From: Rhinolophus ferrumequinum | Taxonomy: Eukaryota; Chordata; Mammalia; Chiroptera; Rhinolophidae | Reading direction: 5' to 3' | Length of the DNA: 64,000 bases | NCBI RefSeq assembly: GCF_004115265.2 | Contig: NC_046294.1 | Span: 71,822,869-71,886,868, forward strand | Shown here: positions 23,206 to 35,088 of the stretch, one piece after another | Position numbering within the stretch: position 1 is the first letter of the stretch | Layout: the number at the start of each line of letters is the position of its first letter | The notes under the pieces: model-generated | Database searches by the model: none | Told to the model about the DNA's origin: nothing | Seen by the model: only the letters and a program-made list of their open reading frames with translations | Position numbers and translations under genes: made by a program

Positions 23206-23391
23206 TATAGCTACAAGAAGTGGAATACAGCATTAGGAACAGAGACAGTGGAACTGTAATGGCTGTATGCAATCAATGTCAGAGGGGTAGTAGATGGGAG
23301 GTGGGAGGTTATCACTGTGAGAGGGATATAAATGATTAATATCTAACTATTACATTGTTTTGTACACCTGCAACTAATAAAAATGTTAAAA
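22268..23391 (+). mobile_element. L1 3' end nested in the Tigger element
   Basis: 5'-truncated L1 with the end of ORF2 (for example GTGGTACATTTATACAATGG and TGATCTCACTTACGTGTGGA) and its 3' UTR. A perfect 15-bp duplication AATAACTAATAACAA at 22,253-22,267 and 23,392-23,406 bounds it. The 3' UTR contains a TA-rich microsatellite at 23,094-23,207. Confidence 0.92.
23094..23207. repeat. TA-rich microsatellite in L1 3' UTR
   Basis: Runs of TATATA broken by CACACA, GTATAT and GCATCTATG. Short Tyr/Ile-rich frames here are artefacts. Confidence 0.95.
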
Positions 23392-23992
23392 AATAACTAA
23401 TAACAAAATAGATAATAATAACTAATAAAAAATTATATACTGTAATAAAAGTTATGTGAACGTAGTATGTCTCTTTTTCTCAAAATATCTGATTATACTG
23501 TACTCATCCTTCTTCTAGTGATGATGTGAGAATGATGTAATGCCTGCATGATGACATGAAGTGAAGTGAATGACGTAGACATTGTGAAATAACATTTGGC
23601 TACTATTGAGCTATTGAAATGTGTCAGAAGGAGCATCAGCTGCTTTGGGTGATCCTTGATCACTGAGCCATGATGAGGTTGATGGTTAGACGTCAGGAAC
23701 AATGTTGGATGTCAGGAACAGTGTTGATGGTTGGGGATCCTTGATAGTTAAGGTTTTTTTGACTGAAAGGCAGAATATATAGTGTGGATACGCTGGACAA
23801 AGGGATGATTCATGTCATGGGCAAGATGGAGCCGGAGGGCGCAAAATTTCATCATGCTACTTAAAATGATGTGCAATTTAAAACTTATGAGTTATTTATT
23901 TCTGGAATTTTCCATTTAATATTTTTGGACCACAATTGACCTCGGGTAACTGAAACCGTGAAAAGCAAAATTGCAGGTAAAGGGGACTACTG

Positions 23993-24456
23993 TAATCCTA
24001 AAAACTGTAGCACACTGCTGAGACCACTGTAATTCCAGTCAAATATGAAGGACATATCCAAATCTTATAGGGTCTGTGACTGGACAGAATGTGATTTCTT
24101 GCGTGGTGTCAGTCCTACACCCTGACAGTGAACTGCAAAGTATAGTGGCTGCTTGATACGTTTTTGCTTCAGTGTCAAATCAATTCTCCTCAGAAAAGAT
24201 GAACAAGTTTTGTCAATGTGGATGCAGATATTAAAAGAAAGTAAATTTTCGTATTTAGTTTAGTTATTTAAAAAATTTTAAATATGTTTGGAACAATTTG
24301 GGTACATCAATCTACTTTTTCAATTTCAACTTTTTAAAAATCTAATATCGTTCAAGTATTTTTATGTAAATTAGCATCTGAACTGAGATGTGCTATAAGT
24401 GTAAAATACACATGGATATTGAAAATGTACAAAAACAGTAAAATATTTTTATATTG

Positions 24457-24461
<5 letters not shown>
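23993..24461. other. Intergenic, no feature recognised
   Basis: AT-rich sequence without recognisable genes or repeat families. Confidence 0.5.

Positions 24462-24496
<35 letters not shown>
24462..24496. repeat. (TA)n microsatellite
   Basis: An AT dinucleotide run directly abuts the poly(T) end of the SINE that follows. Confidence 0.95.
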
Positions 24497-24505
<9 letters not shown>

Positions 24506-24734
24506 TTTTTAATTTTATTGGGGAATATTGGGGAACAGTGTTTCTCCAGGGCCCATCAGTTCCAAGTTGTTCTCCATCAGTCTAGTTGTGGATGGCGCAG
24601 CTCAGCTCCAAGTCCAGTCACTGTTTTCAATCTTTCGTTGCAGGGGGCGCAGCTCACTGGCCCATGTGGGAATTGAACCAGCAACCTTGTTGTTGAGAGC
24701 TCATGCTCTAACCAACTGAGCCATCCGGCCGCCT
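24497..24734 (-). mobile_element. tRNA-derived SINE (Ves-type)
   Basis: Minus-strand head GGCGGCCGGATGGCTCAGTT, B box GGTTCAATTCC, and end CCCCAATAAAATT with an A-rich tail. Confidence 0.92.
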
Positions 24735-25680
24735 TATATTAATCATATTTTGAAATGTTAGTATTCTGGACATATTGAGTTAAATAAAATAATATGACAA
24801 TTTCACTGCATTTTATTTTTAAAAATATGGTTACTAGAAGATTTCAAATTACATATATGGCTCACTTTATATTTTCGTTGTACAGTAGGAATCTAAAGGT
24901 CGTATCATAAACAGTCTTAGGAGTCTAGAATTCTCCTTTTCACACATACATGGCTATGTGCAGCTACTTCAAAGGACCAGAGGCAGGGTAGCCAATTTTA
25001 AACCTTCCCAGTTCTACTGGATTGTCATTTCAGGTTAAAAGTGAGGTGCAGTATAGTGATCATACATGTTTATTAATTGGCTCTCTAGGGTAAAAAGCTC
25101 TTCTTTTTGTAGTATTATCCAATTTCCATGGTGTAAATACTCTCACCATGGACCCTTTCAAGTTGCCAATTGGACGTCATTGGGAGTTGGGAAAAAATAC
25201 TGATAATTGGCTCTCACAAGCAGGTAACTGCTGGCTTCAATACACCACTAGTTGCACCTATTATTTTTCATTGTTCCTGCAGGATCTTACACAAAGATCA
25301 ACAAAGAGCAAGTCCATTTTAAGTATTTGTTAAATGAATGAATGAATGAATGAATGAATGAATGGTTCTGCTAGCTACAAATATCGTGCAGTTTTAGTTT
25401 TTTTCCTGATGCTTTAACCTTTCGGAAATGTTCATTCCTAAAGTTGAAGGTAGATGTGTGACTACAAGAAGCCTTGGCATTGCAATGAGTGTGTTGTGCT
25501 GCCCAGCTTCCCCTTTAGCTTTGAATCACTCGCTAACCTAGCTGTTGGGAGCATTGTCTGGTGATGGGGCTTAGCTGAGAGCTGAGATTTTCTCAAAGAA
25601 ATGTGCTGAAAGGAGCTGCCTCCCCCATAGTTTCCCAGGTTAATGCGGGAGTACAAGGGCTTGCCCCTTCAATTACAGAC
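24735..25680. other. Intergenic, no feature recognised
   Basis: Includes a short (GAAT)n run at 25,334-25,364. Otherwise nothing was assigned. Confidence 0.5.
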
Positions 25681-26978
25681 ATTTCTTTTTCCTTTTTTTT
25701 TCAATTATAGTTGACATTCAGTATTATTTTATATTAGTTTCAGGTTTAAAGCATAGTGGTTAGACATGTATATAACTTATGAAGTGATGCCGTCAATTAG
25801 TCTAGTACCCTCCTGGCACTATGCATACTTATTACAATATTATTGACTATATTCTCCATGCTGTACTTTACATTCTTGTGACTATTTGTAACTACCAATT
25901 TGTATTTGTACTTCTTAATCCCTTCTTCATTTTCACCCAGCCCCTCAACCAGCTCCTACCTAGCAACTGTCAGTTTGTTCTTTGTATCTATGAGTCTTTT
26001 TTTTTTGTTTGTTCATTTATTTTGTTCTTTCGATTCCACATGTGAGATCATATGGAATTTGTCTTTCTCTGTCTGACTTATTTCACTCAGCATAATACAC
26101 TGTAGGTCCATCCATGTTGTTGCAAATGGTAAGGTTTCATTCTTCTTTATGGCTGAGTAATATCTCACTGTATATATGTACCATCACTTCTTTACCTAAT
26201 CATCTATTGATGGGCACTTAGATTGCTTCCATATCTTGACTATTGTAAATAGTGCTGCAGTGAACATAGGGCTTCATATATCTTTTCTAATTAGTGTTTT
26301 GGATTTCTTTGGATCAATACCCAGAAGTGGAATTGCTGGCTCATAATGTAGTTTTATTTTTAAGCTTTTGAGGAACGTCCGTATTGTTTTCCATAGTAGC
26401 TGCACCAGTTTTTAGTCCTGCCTACAATGCATGAGTGTTTCCTTTTCTCCATATCCTGGTCAACACTTCTTGTTTGCTGATTTATTGATAACAGCCATTC
26501 TGACAGGTGTGAGGTAATATCTCATTGTGGTTTTAATTTGCATTTCTCTGATGATTAGTAACATTGAGCAACCTCAAAATGGATTAAAGACTTAAATGTA
26601 AGACCCAAAACCATAAAACTCCTAGAAGAAAACAGAGACAGTAAATTCTCTGACATTGCTCTTAGTAATATTTTTTTTCTGATATATTTCCTCGGGCAAA
26701 GGAAACAAGAGGAAAAATAAACAAATGGGACTACATCAAATTAAAAATTTTTTGCACAGCAAAGGAAACCATCAAAACAAAAAGACAACCTACAGAATGA
26801 GAGAAAATATTCTTCAATGATACATCTGATAAATATCCAAAATTCATAAAGAACTCACATAACTCAACACCAGAAAAACAAACAATCGAATTAAAAAATG
26901 GGCAGAGGACTTGACTAGACATTTCTCCAAAGATTATAGTCAGATGGCCATATATGCAAAGATGCTCAACATCAATGA
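25681..26978 (-). mobile_element. L1 with 5' inversion (twin-primed)
   Basis: 25,681-26,570 is the 3' end of an L1 on the minus strand, with the poly(A) tail seen as poly(T) at 25,681. At 26,570/26,571 the orientation flips. 26,571-26,978 is upstream ORF2 sequence on the plus strand (ATGGATTAAAGACTTAAATG, ATGGGCAGAGGACTTGA, GATGCTCAACATCA). Both parts reach the same ORF2 point, sharing TGCTCAA. This is the structure left by twin priming. ORF2 is heavily broken. Confidence 0.88.
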
Positions 26979-26984
26979 CTCACA

Positions 26985-27060
26985 TTTTTTTTTTATTAGT
27001 TTCAGGTGCACAAGACAAAGTAATACTTAGACGTTCAATGACAGACATTTTTGAAGTGCC
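26985..27060 (-). mobile_element. Short L1/half-L1 3' tail
   Basis: Poly(T) then ATTAGTTTCAGGTGCACAAG, the same 3' tail seen at 17,107. The rest is 5'-truncated away. Confidence 0.7.
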
Positions 27061-29229
27061 ATCCTATCCTAGTTTTACAGTTTTATGTGAGACCTGCCTA
27101 GACCTCTGTTGCAACTGCATCATGATTCAGTTTACACCTCTGCTCAATCTTGCTTCTTTCATTCCGTCATGAGCATTGTCTCTGAAAGCAGTGCCCCGTG
27201 ACCCACCTGCACACAATCTCCATTCCAGGATCTCTTTGCCAAAGAATGAAATCTTAGGTCACAGTGTTCCTTTCTCTCAAGGTCCTTGTTATTGTTTACT
27301 TCATCAAGTTCTTCCGTATTGGTTACAATGAAGGTCAAATCTTACCTCCTATGTCTTATAAGAGATAAAGTTTTTCAGCAAGGCAAGTCAAGAAATTATC
27401 TTTGAGAATATTCCTATGAATTTTCATTATGGGTGCATTTAATAGCATGAGATTGCGATCTGAGTAGTTGAAACTCTCATAACTAATACATCTCACCACT
27501 TTTTCTGTTTACCACTTGAAATGTGATTTTTACTATATCATTGTAGTAAATGTCTACTCAGTCACGTACAAAATTTTTTCACACTTCAGAAAAAACAGAA
27601 ATAATTGCCCAAAGTTGAAGCACTCCTAACCATATCAGATGAGGGCTATTTTCAAAACTCCCTTCCTGACAAAACCTGACACCTCAAGTAGTCTCAATTT
27701 CTGAGTCAACATCCTATATTATTAATATGTAGAAACTAATGCTTTACATTTAAGAGGAAATATTTCTCAATCTCTCCAAAAAACAAATTTATTTACTTTT
27801 CCCTTTCCAAATTCCTGTTGTTTTACACTTGAATTTTCAAGTATAAAAATAGGATAACATAAAGTCAGGTAGTTGTATTCAATTACTGCATAAAATTATA
27901 TAGACTGTGTTGAAGTCCAGTGCATGAGTCAGAATTATTACTTTTTAACAATGCCTTTGTTCACAGATTAGATTAAATTGTATTTTCCTAATTTGATATA
28001 CAGGCTAAAATAAAAGGAAATTATATGAAATGAAATAAAAATTTGTTTTATTTTCTATTTTCTGATCTTTATTAATTTAGAAGGTAAATTAATATTACCT
28101 TCTAAACACTTAAAAATCATTTTTTTCAATATATGCACCAGACATCCAGAGGAATAGTCTCTTATTTATTACAAGGTTTTTTCATAGTCCCTGATATGAG
28201 AATACAATTGAATAAAATATGTCAAAATGTTCTCTGCAAACTCATTTTAATCAGCTCTGAATTTGACAATTACTTATATTTTCATAATATGCTTCTAAAG
28301 AAATCAAAGTTTTTATTGGTAGTTGTAAATGACTGTTTTATTAAATTACTAAATCTGAGGCTAGGTGTGTTTTGACATTTCTGGGAAGTCTCAGCTTCTT
28401 TATATTGGATTTTCCCATCTCTCTATTATCTCTTCTGGTTCTTGAATTAGGCAAAAATAAGACCCATCCTCCATGTCTAACAACATTTTCACTTTTTAAT
28501 TTCTTCATCTCTCTATGCTGCAATCTAGTAGTTTCTACAGGTTGCTTATCAAGTTCACTCATTGTTTCTTCATTAGCAGTTTCATTATTTTATTAATGTT
28601 TTCATTTCAATGATTATTTTTCAGTTTCTGAAAGATCTATTTTGTGTTTTTACAAATCTATCTGGTATTTTAAATAATCTCTCGCTCTTCACCTATATTT
28701 TCAATTACCTCTTTTATTTCTATAAACATAGGAGATGTACTTCTATGATGATTCTAATATGTGTCGTGCGTTTTATGTGGAAGGTCCCATTCATTGGGGC
28801 TCTATCAGTAGGTTTTGGAGACTCAGTATGAGGATGCATTCTTCCACAGAGAATTTGGATTTGCTTCTGTCAGGCAACGTAACATTATTTTTTATAGCTG
28901 TATGATATTCCATGGTCTAAACATATAATTTAGTCAATTACTTCTCTACTGACAGAGATACTGGGGAGGGAGGGCAGAAAAGTATTGTGTATTTCCTCTT
29001 ATTAGTATGAATTACACATTGAGTTTGTCGTGACGGGTTGCTAGGCTAAGAAGACTGGAAGAGGTCTTAATGTGTTCCTTGTTACTAATGGTATAAGCAA
29101 GAGCTAACTTGGCCTGAGATGCATCATTCCCAAAACAATTACATTAATTAGCCATTCTAAAAATTATTATAAAGAACTGCCATAGCTTTATATAAGACAG
29201 CACCAATCTCTCCTAATAAGAACTAAACT
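27061..29229. other. Intergenic, mostly unassigned
   Basis: AT-rich. A weak antisense L1-like word (TGTATGATATTCCATGGTC) is seen near 28,900. The two overlapping open frames at 28,341-28,596 lie on opposite strands and show no domain. Confidence 0.45.
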
Positions 29230-29299
29230 CACCTGGAATCAATGTAACTTTACTGACAATTGTCACCCCAATCAACTTTAATTAAAAAAAAAAAAAAAG
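29230..29299 (+). mobile_element. Very short L1 3' tail
   Basis: TTACTGACAATTGTCACCCC, then a short AT-rich stretch and a poly(A) run. It is the sense form of the tail inserted at 18,141. Confidence 0.75.
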
Positions 29300-29329
29300 A
29301 ACTGACTGTGTGTGTCACTTTTTGAAATA

Positions 29330-29455
29330 CTTCACAAGTATCAACTTATTTAATCCTCTCAGCACTCTTAGTGGTTATTTCACTATTATCCCCATTTTAC
29401 AGCTGAGGTACAGATTGATGGATAATGGGTAACTTGCTCCAGGCACTACATTGTT
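29330..29455 (-). mobile_element. MIR fragment
   Basis: TATCCCCATTTTACAGCTGA followed by GGTAACTTGCTCCAGGCACT is the antisense MIR core. Confidence 0.7.
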
Positions 29456-31079
29456 AGGCTCTCCAGAAGCAGGCTAGCACCAGAGATTCAGGAACACACG
29501 ATCTATTGAGAATGTACTACTCTTCAGGAAGGCCTCTAGCAAGTGAGGCCAGTAGGGCACAGCAGGGGTGATGACCTGAGCAAGGAAGGAGTCTAGCCTT
29601 AGCCTGATCCACAGTGGGAAGGGCAGGGGATTGCAATGGTAACCTGTGGGAGTAGGCTCAGACTCACATCCACCAAGGGTAATGCTCTAGAGTAGGTCAC
29701 AGTTGTAAGCTGCTAGCAGCTCGGAACCATCTTGGGCTTGAGTGTACAGGGAGGTAAAGGGGATCTGGGCTGAGCACCAGCAGTGTCTGCTGCACTCACA
29801 TAGCTAGCAAGGGGAAAGTGGGATTCAAAGCCCAATCATCTGGTTCCAGAATTGCCCTGCTGCCATTGCAGGATTGCTGTGAACTCTGCTACTGCTGCCT
29901 TCAAACACCTCAAGCACTGTCCACCAGGAAGCCCCTGATTTACCAAACCAAGTACTGCCTCCAATTTTATAGAGAGATGATAACTCTTTGTCTGGAGAAA
30001 ATTGTATGCCTATTTAATCCAGAGATTGCCAGATCAATTTATCAAGAACTCTCTTGTTTCCATTGCTCTCCGTTCAGAAAGACCTATTCAATGCACGTTT
30101 TGCATTTGCCCAGGCCCAGAACTAGGGTATACAACCCTGAAAGTGAGTGCCTCCTTAAATTTTGTGCACTACATGCCTTTCTTGCCTTGCCCCAGTGCAC
30201 TGAGAAAGGGGCTATGATCCTACACCCTCTGTTTAGACAACAGAGTCTGCTTGGCCCTAAGTATCCTGGTATTTCTCTCTGTTTCTCCTCCTATATCTTA
30301 TCAGTGGGGGGAAATGAGGGAATTCAGCATCTGGGATTAATCACTCCAGCTTTTAAAGCTTCTGGTCTTTGGAATGTACTCAAACCTACACAGGCATGGA
30401 GTTAGCAATGGAAGGCTGGGAAGCTTTGGGAATGGGAAAACAAGTCATCACTAGAGTTCTCCTATATACAAACAGCTCTTTGGATATTTTCTCTCTTCTG
30501 GAACCTCTTCCAGTCTTCTTAGCCCAGTTCTTTTGTTATAAACAAACTTCTCCAAGTCTGAGAGTGTTTTTTCCTAGCCAGCATAGAGAACTGTCATTTC
30601 AAACATTTTCACTCACAAAGGTGTCATGTGTTCAGCCGGTTTGGCTCCTGTGAGAATCGGCCAGGTCCTTGAGCAGATACCTAGTGTTTTGTTTTTTTTT
30701 TTTTTTTCAGCCTTCAATCATGATTTGCCTGCTTTATTTCCCCATGAACCCAACCCCAAATGCTGTGAGAGTTGCCAACTGCTTACAACTGTGACCTAGT
30801 CTAGAGAATTATCCTTGGCTAACGTGAGTCTGGGGCCACTGTCTCATCTGCCATGGCTCTAAAATTCCATTAGTAATACTTACCACATGGGATCAAACAT
30901 AGTAAGTATATGTTATCATGTATTTCTCTTCATTCAACTACATAGTAACAGTGATTAATATAAACTATTGACTTGTAATTAGTTCTTCTCTGCCACATTT
31001 AAATATTTTGTTCTAGTGATCTTCTGTGTTCTCTTGGTATCTCAGTTACCCTATTTCTATTCCTCCCCCCATTTTCCTC
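29456..31079. other. Intergenic, unassigned; contains a 195-codon open frame
   Basis: The plus-strand frame 29,818-30,405 is the longest here outside BIRC3. It is rich in Cys, Leu and Ser, has no domain I recognise and no splice or promoter context, so I treat it as chance. A poly(T) run lies near 30,690-30,710. Confidence 0.4.
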
Positions 31080-33410
31080 CTTTTCCACCCTCAACTCAAA
31101 ACTCCTAAACAAAATACTAGCAAGTTAAATCCAGTAATACATAATAAGGATATTACATCATGACCAAGTGAAGTTTATCTTAGAAATGCTAAGCTGGTTC
31201 AATACTCATAAGTTAATGTAATTCTCCATATTAACAGAATAAAGGGGAAAAATTACATGATCATCTGTATAGATACAGCTCCTATTTATACTAAAAGAAA
31301 AACAAAACTCTTAGTAAAGTAGAAACAGAAAGAGACTTCCTCAATCTGATGAAGAGTATCTAGGAGAAATCTATAGTCAACATTACTTTTTCCCTAAGGT
31401 CAAGAATAAGGCAAGACGTTGATTCTAATCAAGTCTATTCACTACTGAACTTGAGGTCCCAACTTGTACAACAAAGCAAGAAAAAGAAATAAAAGAAATA
31501 AAAATCAGAAAGGAAGAAATGTAATTTTTTTATCTGTACATGACATGATAGTTTGCAAAATGAAATCCAGAAGAACCTAAGAAATGACAATAACTGAATT
31601 TAGCAAAGTAGCAGGATAAAAGATCATTATACTAAAATCAATTTTATTTACAAATATCAACAGCAAATAACTGAACATACAATTAAAAAATATTATTAAC
31701 CATTGAAAATCTAAATTAAACATAGTATTTATAATAGATCACAACTACTCAGAAATAGTTTAACAAAAGATAAGATCTTTGCACTAAAAACAATGAAATT
31801 AAGGAAAATAAATAGAGGGATATACCATTATGACTTAGAAGACTCAATAACATTAAAATGTCAATACTTCTCAAATTGACCTGTAGATTGAACATAATGC
31901 TAATCAAATTCCCAGGAAACTTATAAAAGATATTCACGAGACAATTCTAAAAGCCGTATGAAAATTTAAAGTTCTTAGAACAGCCAAGAGAATTTTGAAG
32001 AAAAACAAAGTTAGAAGACTTGTGCTGATATCAATGCTTACTATAAAGATACAGTGATCAATATAGTATAATATTGGCATAATGATAGACAAATAGATTC
32101 ATAAAACAGAATAGAGTCCAGAAAGAAACTTTCACATGTAAATTCAATTGATTTTTGACAAAGACACTAAAGCAATTCAATGGGGAATGGGTTCTTTTCA
32201 ATAAACTGTGTTGGAACAATGGAGGAAAAAAATGAACCGTGGCCCTCATCTCACATCATATGCAAAAATTAATTTGACATAAACCACAGTTTTAAGTGTT
32301 AAAGCTAATATTACAAAGTTCTAAAAGAAAATATAGAAGATAATCTTCTGATCTTGGGGTAGATACAGGTTTTTTAAACAGGATATGAAATGCACTATAC
32401 ATAAAAGCAAAAAATTGTTAAATTAGACTTATTGAGAATTAAAATATTCTAACCATTAAAAGAAACCATTAATAAAGGCAAGCCATCAACTTGGAGGAAA
32501 TAGTCACAATGTACATATCAAAGGACTCATATCCAGAATATATAAAGAACTTCCGTAAATCAATAATAAAAGGTCAATTCAGTTTAAAAATGGACAGAAG
32601 ATTTGAACAGGCACTTCACAAAAGATGATATATAAATCATCAAAAAGCATATGAAAATGTATTAAACATCATTAATCACTAGGGAAATAAAAATTGAAAG
32701 CATAATGAAATAATACTACATGCTCAAAATAAGAGTTGAAATTTAAAAAGTTGACAATATCAAATCTTAGGAAGAATATTCAGAAACTAGAATTCTTATA
32801 TATTGCTGGTGGGAGTGTAAAATGGTGCAGACATTTTGTAAAAGTTTTTGGCAGTTTCTAATAATAATAAACATACACCTGTCCAATGGCAATAATATGC
32901 AACAGAAATAGATCCACAAAAAGACTTGAACTGAAATGTTCATATCTTCACACTTCATAAGGAATCAAACCAGGTAACCCAAACGTCCATCAGGAGGAGA
33001 ATGGATAACAAACTATGTATATTCACCCAGTGAAATACTACTTGGCAACACAAAGAACAAACTATTGCTACACACTACAATATGGGTGAAACTAAAAACA
33101 TGAGTGAAATAAACCTTTATGAGTACACACCGTATGCTGCCATTTACACTAAGTTCAAGAACAGACAAATAAAATCTATGGTGATAAAAATCAGAACAGT
33201 GGTTGAGACGGGGATGGAGGAGTTGATAGGTATTGACTGGAAAAAGGCATGAAGGAATTTTCTGGGGTAATGGAGAATGTTCTTCATCTTGATCTGGTTG
33301 ATGGTCACCCAAGTATATGGATTTTTCAAAATTCATGAGCTGTACACTTAAGATGTGTGCACTTTAACTATGTAAATTATGTGTCATTAAAGTATTGTCA
33401 GGACAAAGAA
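31080..33410 (+). mobile_element. Old L1, ORF2 3' part and tail
   Basis: About 2.3 kb follows L1 ORF2 in degraded form. Examples are AACTCCTAAACAAAATACTAGC, trimmed to its core AAACAAAATACTAGC, then CAATGGGGAATGGGTTCTTT, AGAACTTCCGTAAATCAATA and TTGCTGGTGGGAGTGTAAAA, all in L1 order. There are many stops and frame changes. The divergence is much greater than for the L1 at 22,268, so it is an early insertion. Confidence 0.85.
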
Positions 33411-34352
33411 ATTAAAAGTAAGCCATCATTTATAAGGGCAAACTTCATTCCATTGAGAACAGTCTGTCTATATTAAAAGATATTTATTTGTAAATTATTT
33501 CATTAGCACTTGTTCAGGATGATCTAACTATTTTATTTGCAAGATATAAAGTTGTCAAGAGACTAGGAAATTTCCAGCATTTACAATGACTCTCTTACTT
33601 ACTTTGGAATCAGACTGTACGTTTCCTTTGTTAGATTTCACTTTTACTTTCAATTCTAGATTCTGGGTAGAATCTTTATGTATTTCTTTAATGAAAAATG
33701 TTAAAAACTTATAGTGCAATAGTATTAGGCTGGAACTGAAGTTGTTACAGGATTATTATTATTATTATGTGAAATTCCTTCCAAAGAAAGAATTTTTTAC
33801 CATAATTACCCTCAAGGAAAAAAACACTTTAAAGTTGATTATGTAATAACACAATATTGAGAACATACCACTGTTAAGAGTTATCAAAGTCCCAAACCAG
33901 GAATGAGGTGAAATGCCTTCTCAACACATACACATTGACAGTAGAAAAAAACCGGAGAACTAGAGATACTAATAGCCCTATGTGTCTACCTTGTCACTTT
34001 CCTCAAACATTTCCTTTCTTATTTCTGTCTCTAAAAGAGTATTTGGAGAGAAAATATATTTAGGTAAGTTGGATGCTGGAAGGAAAAGGGGAGTTTTTAT
34101 ATAACATATTTGGAATATTCATAAGATTAGAAGGAAAATGTAAAGTGTGTTACACTATTAAAAATCTGGGTACAGTTTTGGAATAGAGTAGGCCCAAGTG
34201 GATAGATTGACTCCATTTTTGTGAGTCAACAAAGATTTATTGAGCACCTACTATTTGCTGGTGCCCTGCTAGTACTAGAATAATGAGGTGAATAAAATAT
34301 ATACAGTCCTTGCGCCTAGGAACTTAGAATTGTTACAGGAAAACAATTCCTT
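33411..34352. other. Intergenic, mostly unassigned
   Basis: Only an antisense L2 tail near 34,226-34,330 (AACAAAGATTTATTGAGCAC) could be named. Confidence 0.5.
34226..34330 (-). mobile_element. L2 fragment
   Basis: GATTTATTGAGCACCTACTA then GCCTAGGAACTTAGAATTG, the antisense L2 tail. Confidence 0.65.
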
Positions 34353-34369
34353 TGTTGTTGTTTTTTTAA

Positions 34370-34410
34370 GAGTCTCATGCGCTACCGACTGAGCTAGCCG
34401 GGCGCCGCTA
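34370..34410 (-). tRNA. tRNA-Lys(CUU) 5' half, retro-inserted and not functional
   Basis: The minus strand reads TAGCGGC and then GCCCGGCTAGCTCAGTCGGT, followed by AGCGCATGAGACTC and TT at the repeat edge. This matches tRNA-Lys(CUU) from nucleotide 1 to the anticodon with one change. A perfect 17-bp direct repeat TGTTGTTGTTTTTTTAA bounds it at 34,353-34,369 and 34,411-34,427. No 3' half, CCA or separate poly(A) tail is present. Seven bases precede nucleotide 1 and could be tRNA leader or added bases. It cannot fold into a tRNA. Confidence 0.85.
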
Positions 34411-34926
34411 TGTTGTTGTTTTTTTAAATCAACGATAAAAGTTGTGTAAAATGTTGCAAAAGAGACATAACAATCCACTCCAAGCCCAGACAAGTCTGAT
34501 CCCAACAATCATCATTTGGAAGAACTTGGGAATCCTCGTCAGTGCAGGATTTCTTAGCCCACGGTTTTTAAATTGGTATAAGTGTTCTCTTTGGTAAACA
34601 CCAAGTCTTTACAAAGATGTAAAAATGTGTAAGTGGGAACCCAAACAGTTTTAAGGGAATTAACAACCTGATGTTATATTTCCACATGTAGTTTTTCCTA
34701 AAACTGATCTGCCTGAAACCAAGAGCTGTTCCAGTTGCCAGGTCTCTTTTTTCTTCTCACCAACCTTTTCACAATGGTTCTCTCTTCTTAGGAAATACAG
34801 GCTCACCTGTTATCCATCTTGGGTTTTAAAATGATGTATTGCCCTTAGGCGTAAAATCTTCCTGGACAATTAGAAATATTCATTGTTTAGTGTTGAGAAA
34901 ATGAATGGTTCTGATATCTGGCTATA

Positions 34927-35088
34927 GAGTTGCCAGATAAAATATAGGACACCCAGTTAAATTTGACTTTCAGATAATCAATGAATAATGTATTGCATGG
35001 GACATACTCATTTGTTATGTATCTCAAATTTAAATTTAACTAGGTGCCCTGTATTTTAATTTGCTAACTCTGGCAACCCTACCTAGGG
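34927..35088. mobile_element. Palindromic MITE (MER53-like)
   Basis: Inverted ends GTTGCCAGATAAAATATAGG and the GGTGCCCTGTATTTTAATTT to TGGCAACCCTA end. The inner arms repeat AAATTTGACTTTCAGATAA in diverged inverse form. The family name is from memory. Confidence 0.65.

Larger units (their letters stand above)
22097..23992 (+). mobile_element. Tigger/MER2-type DNA transposon, split by an L1
   Basis: The inverted ends TAGTAGTCCCCCTTATCC and GGTAAAGGGGACTACTG are those of the MER2/Tigger group, next to TA. The visible element is 22,097-22,267 plus 23,407-23,992, about 760 bases, with no transposase frame. It is a non-autonomous deletion copy. An L1 with target duplication lies inside it. Confidence 0.8.

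Noticed and set aside
23030-23272. Tyr/Ile-rich frames on both strands
   Set aside because: They are translations of the TA microsatellite in an L1 tail.
29818-30405. 195-codon open frame
   Set aside because: No recognisable domain, no promoter or splice context; it overlaps other frames in an otherwise unassigned region.
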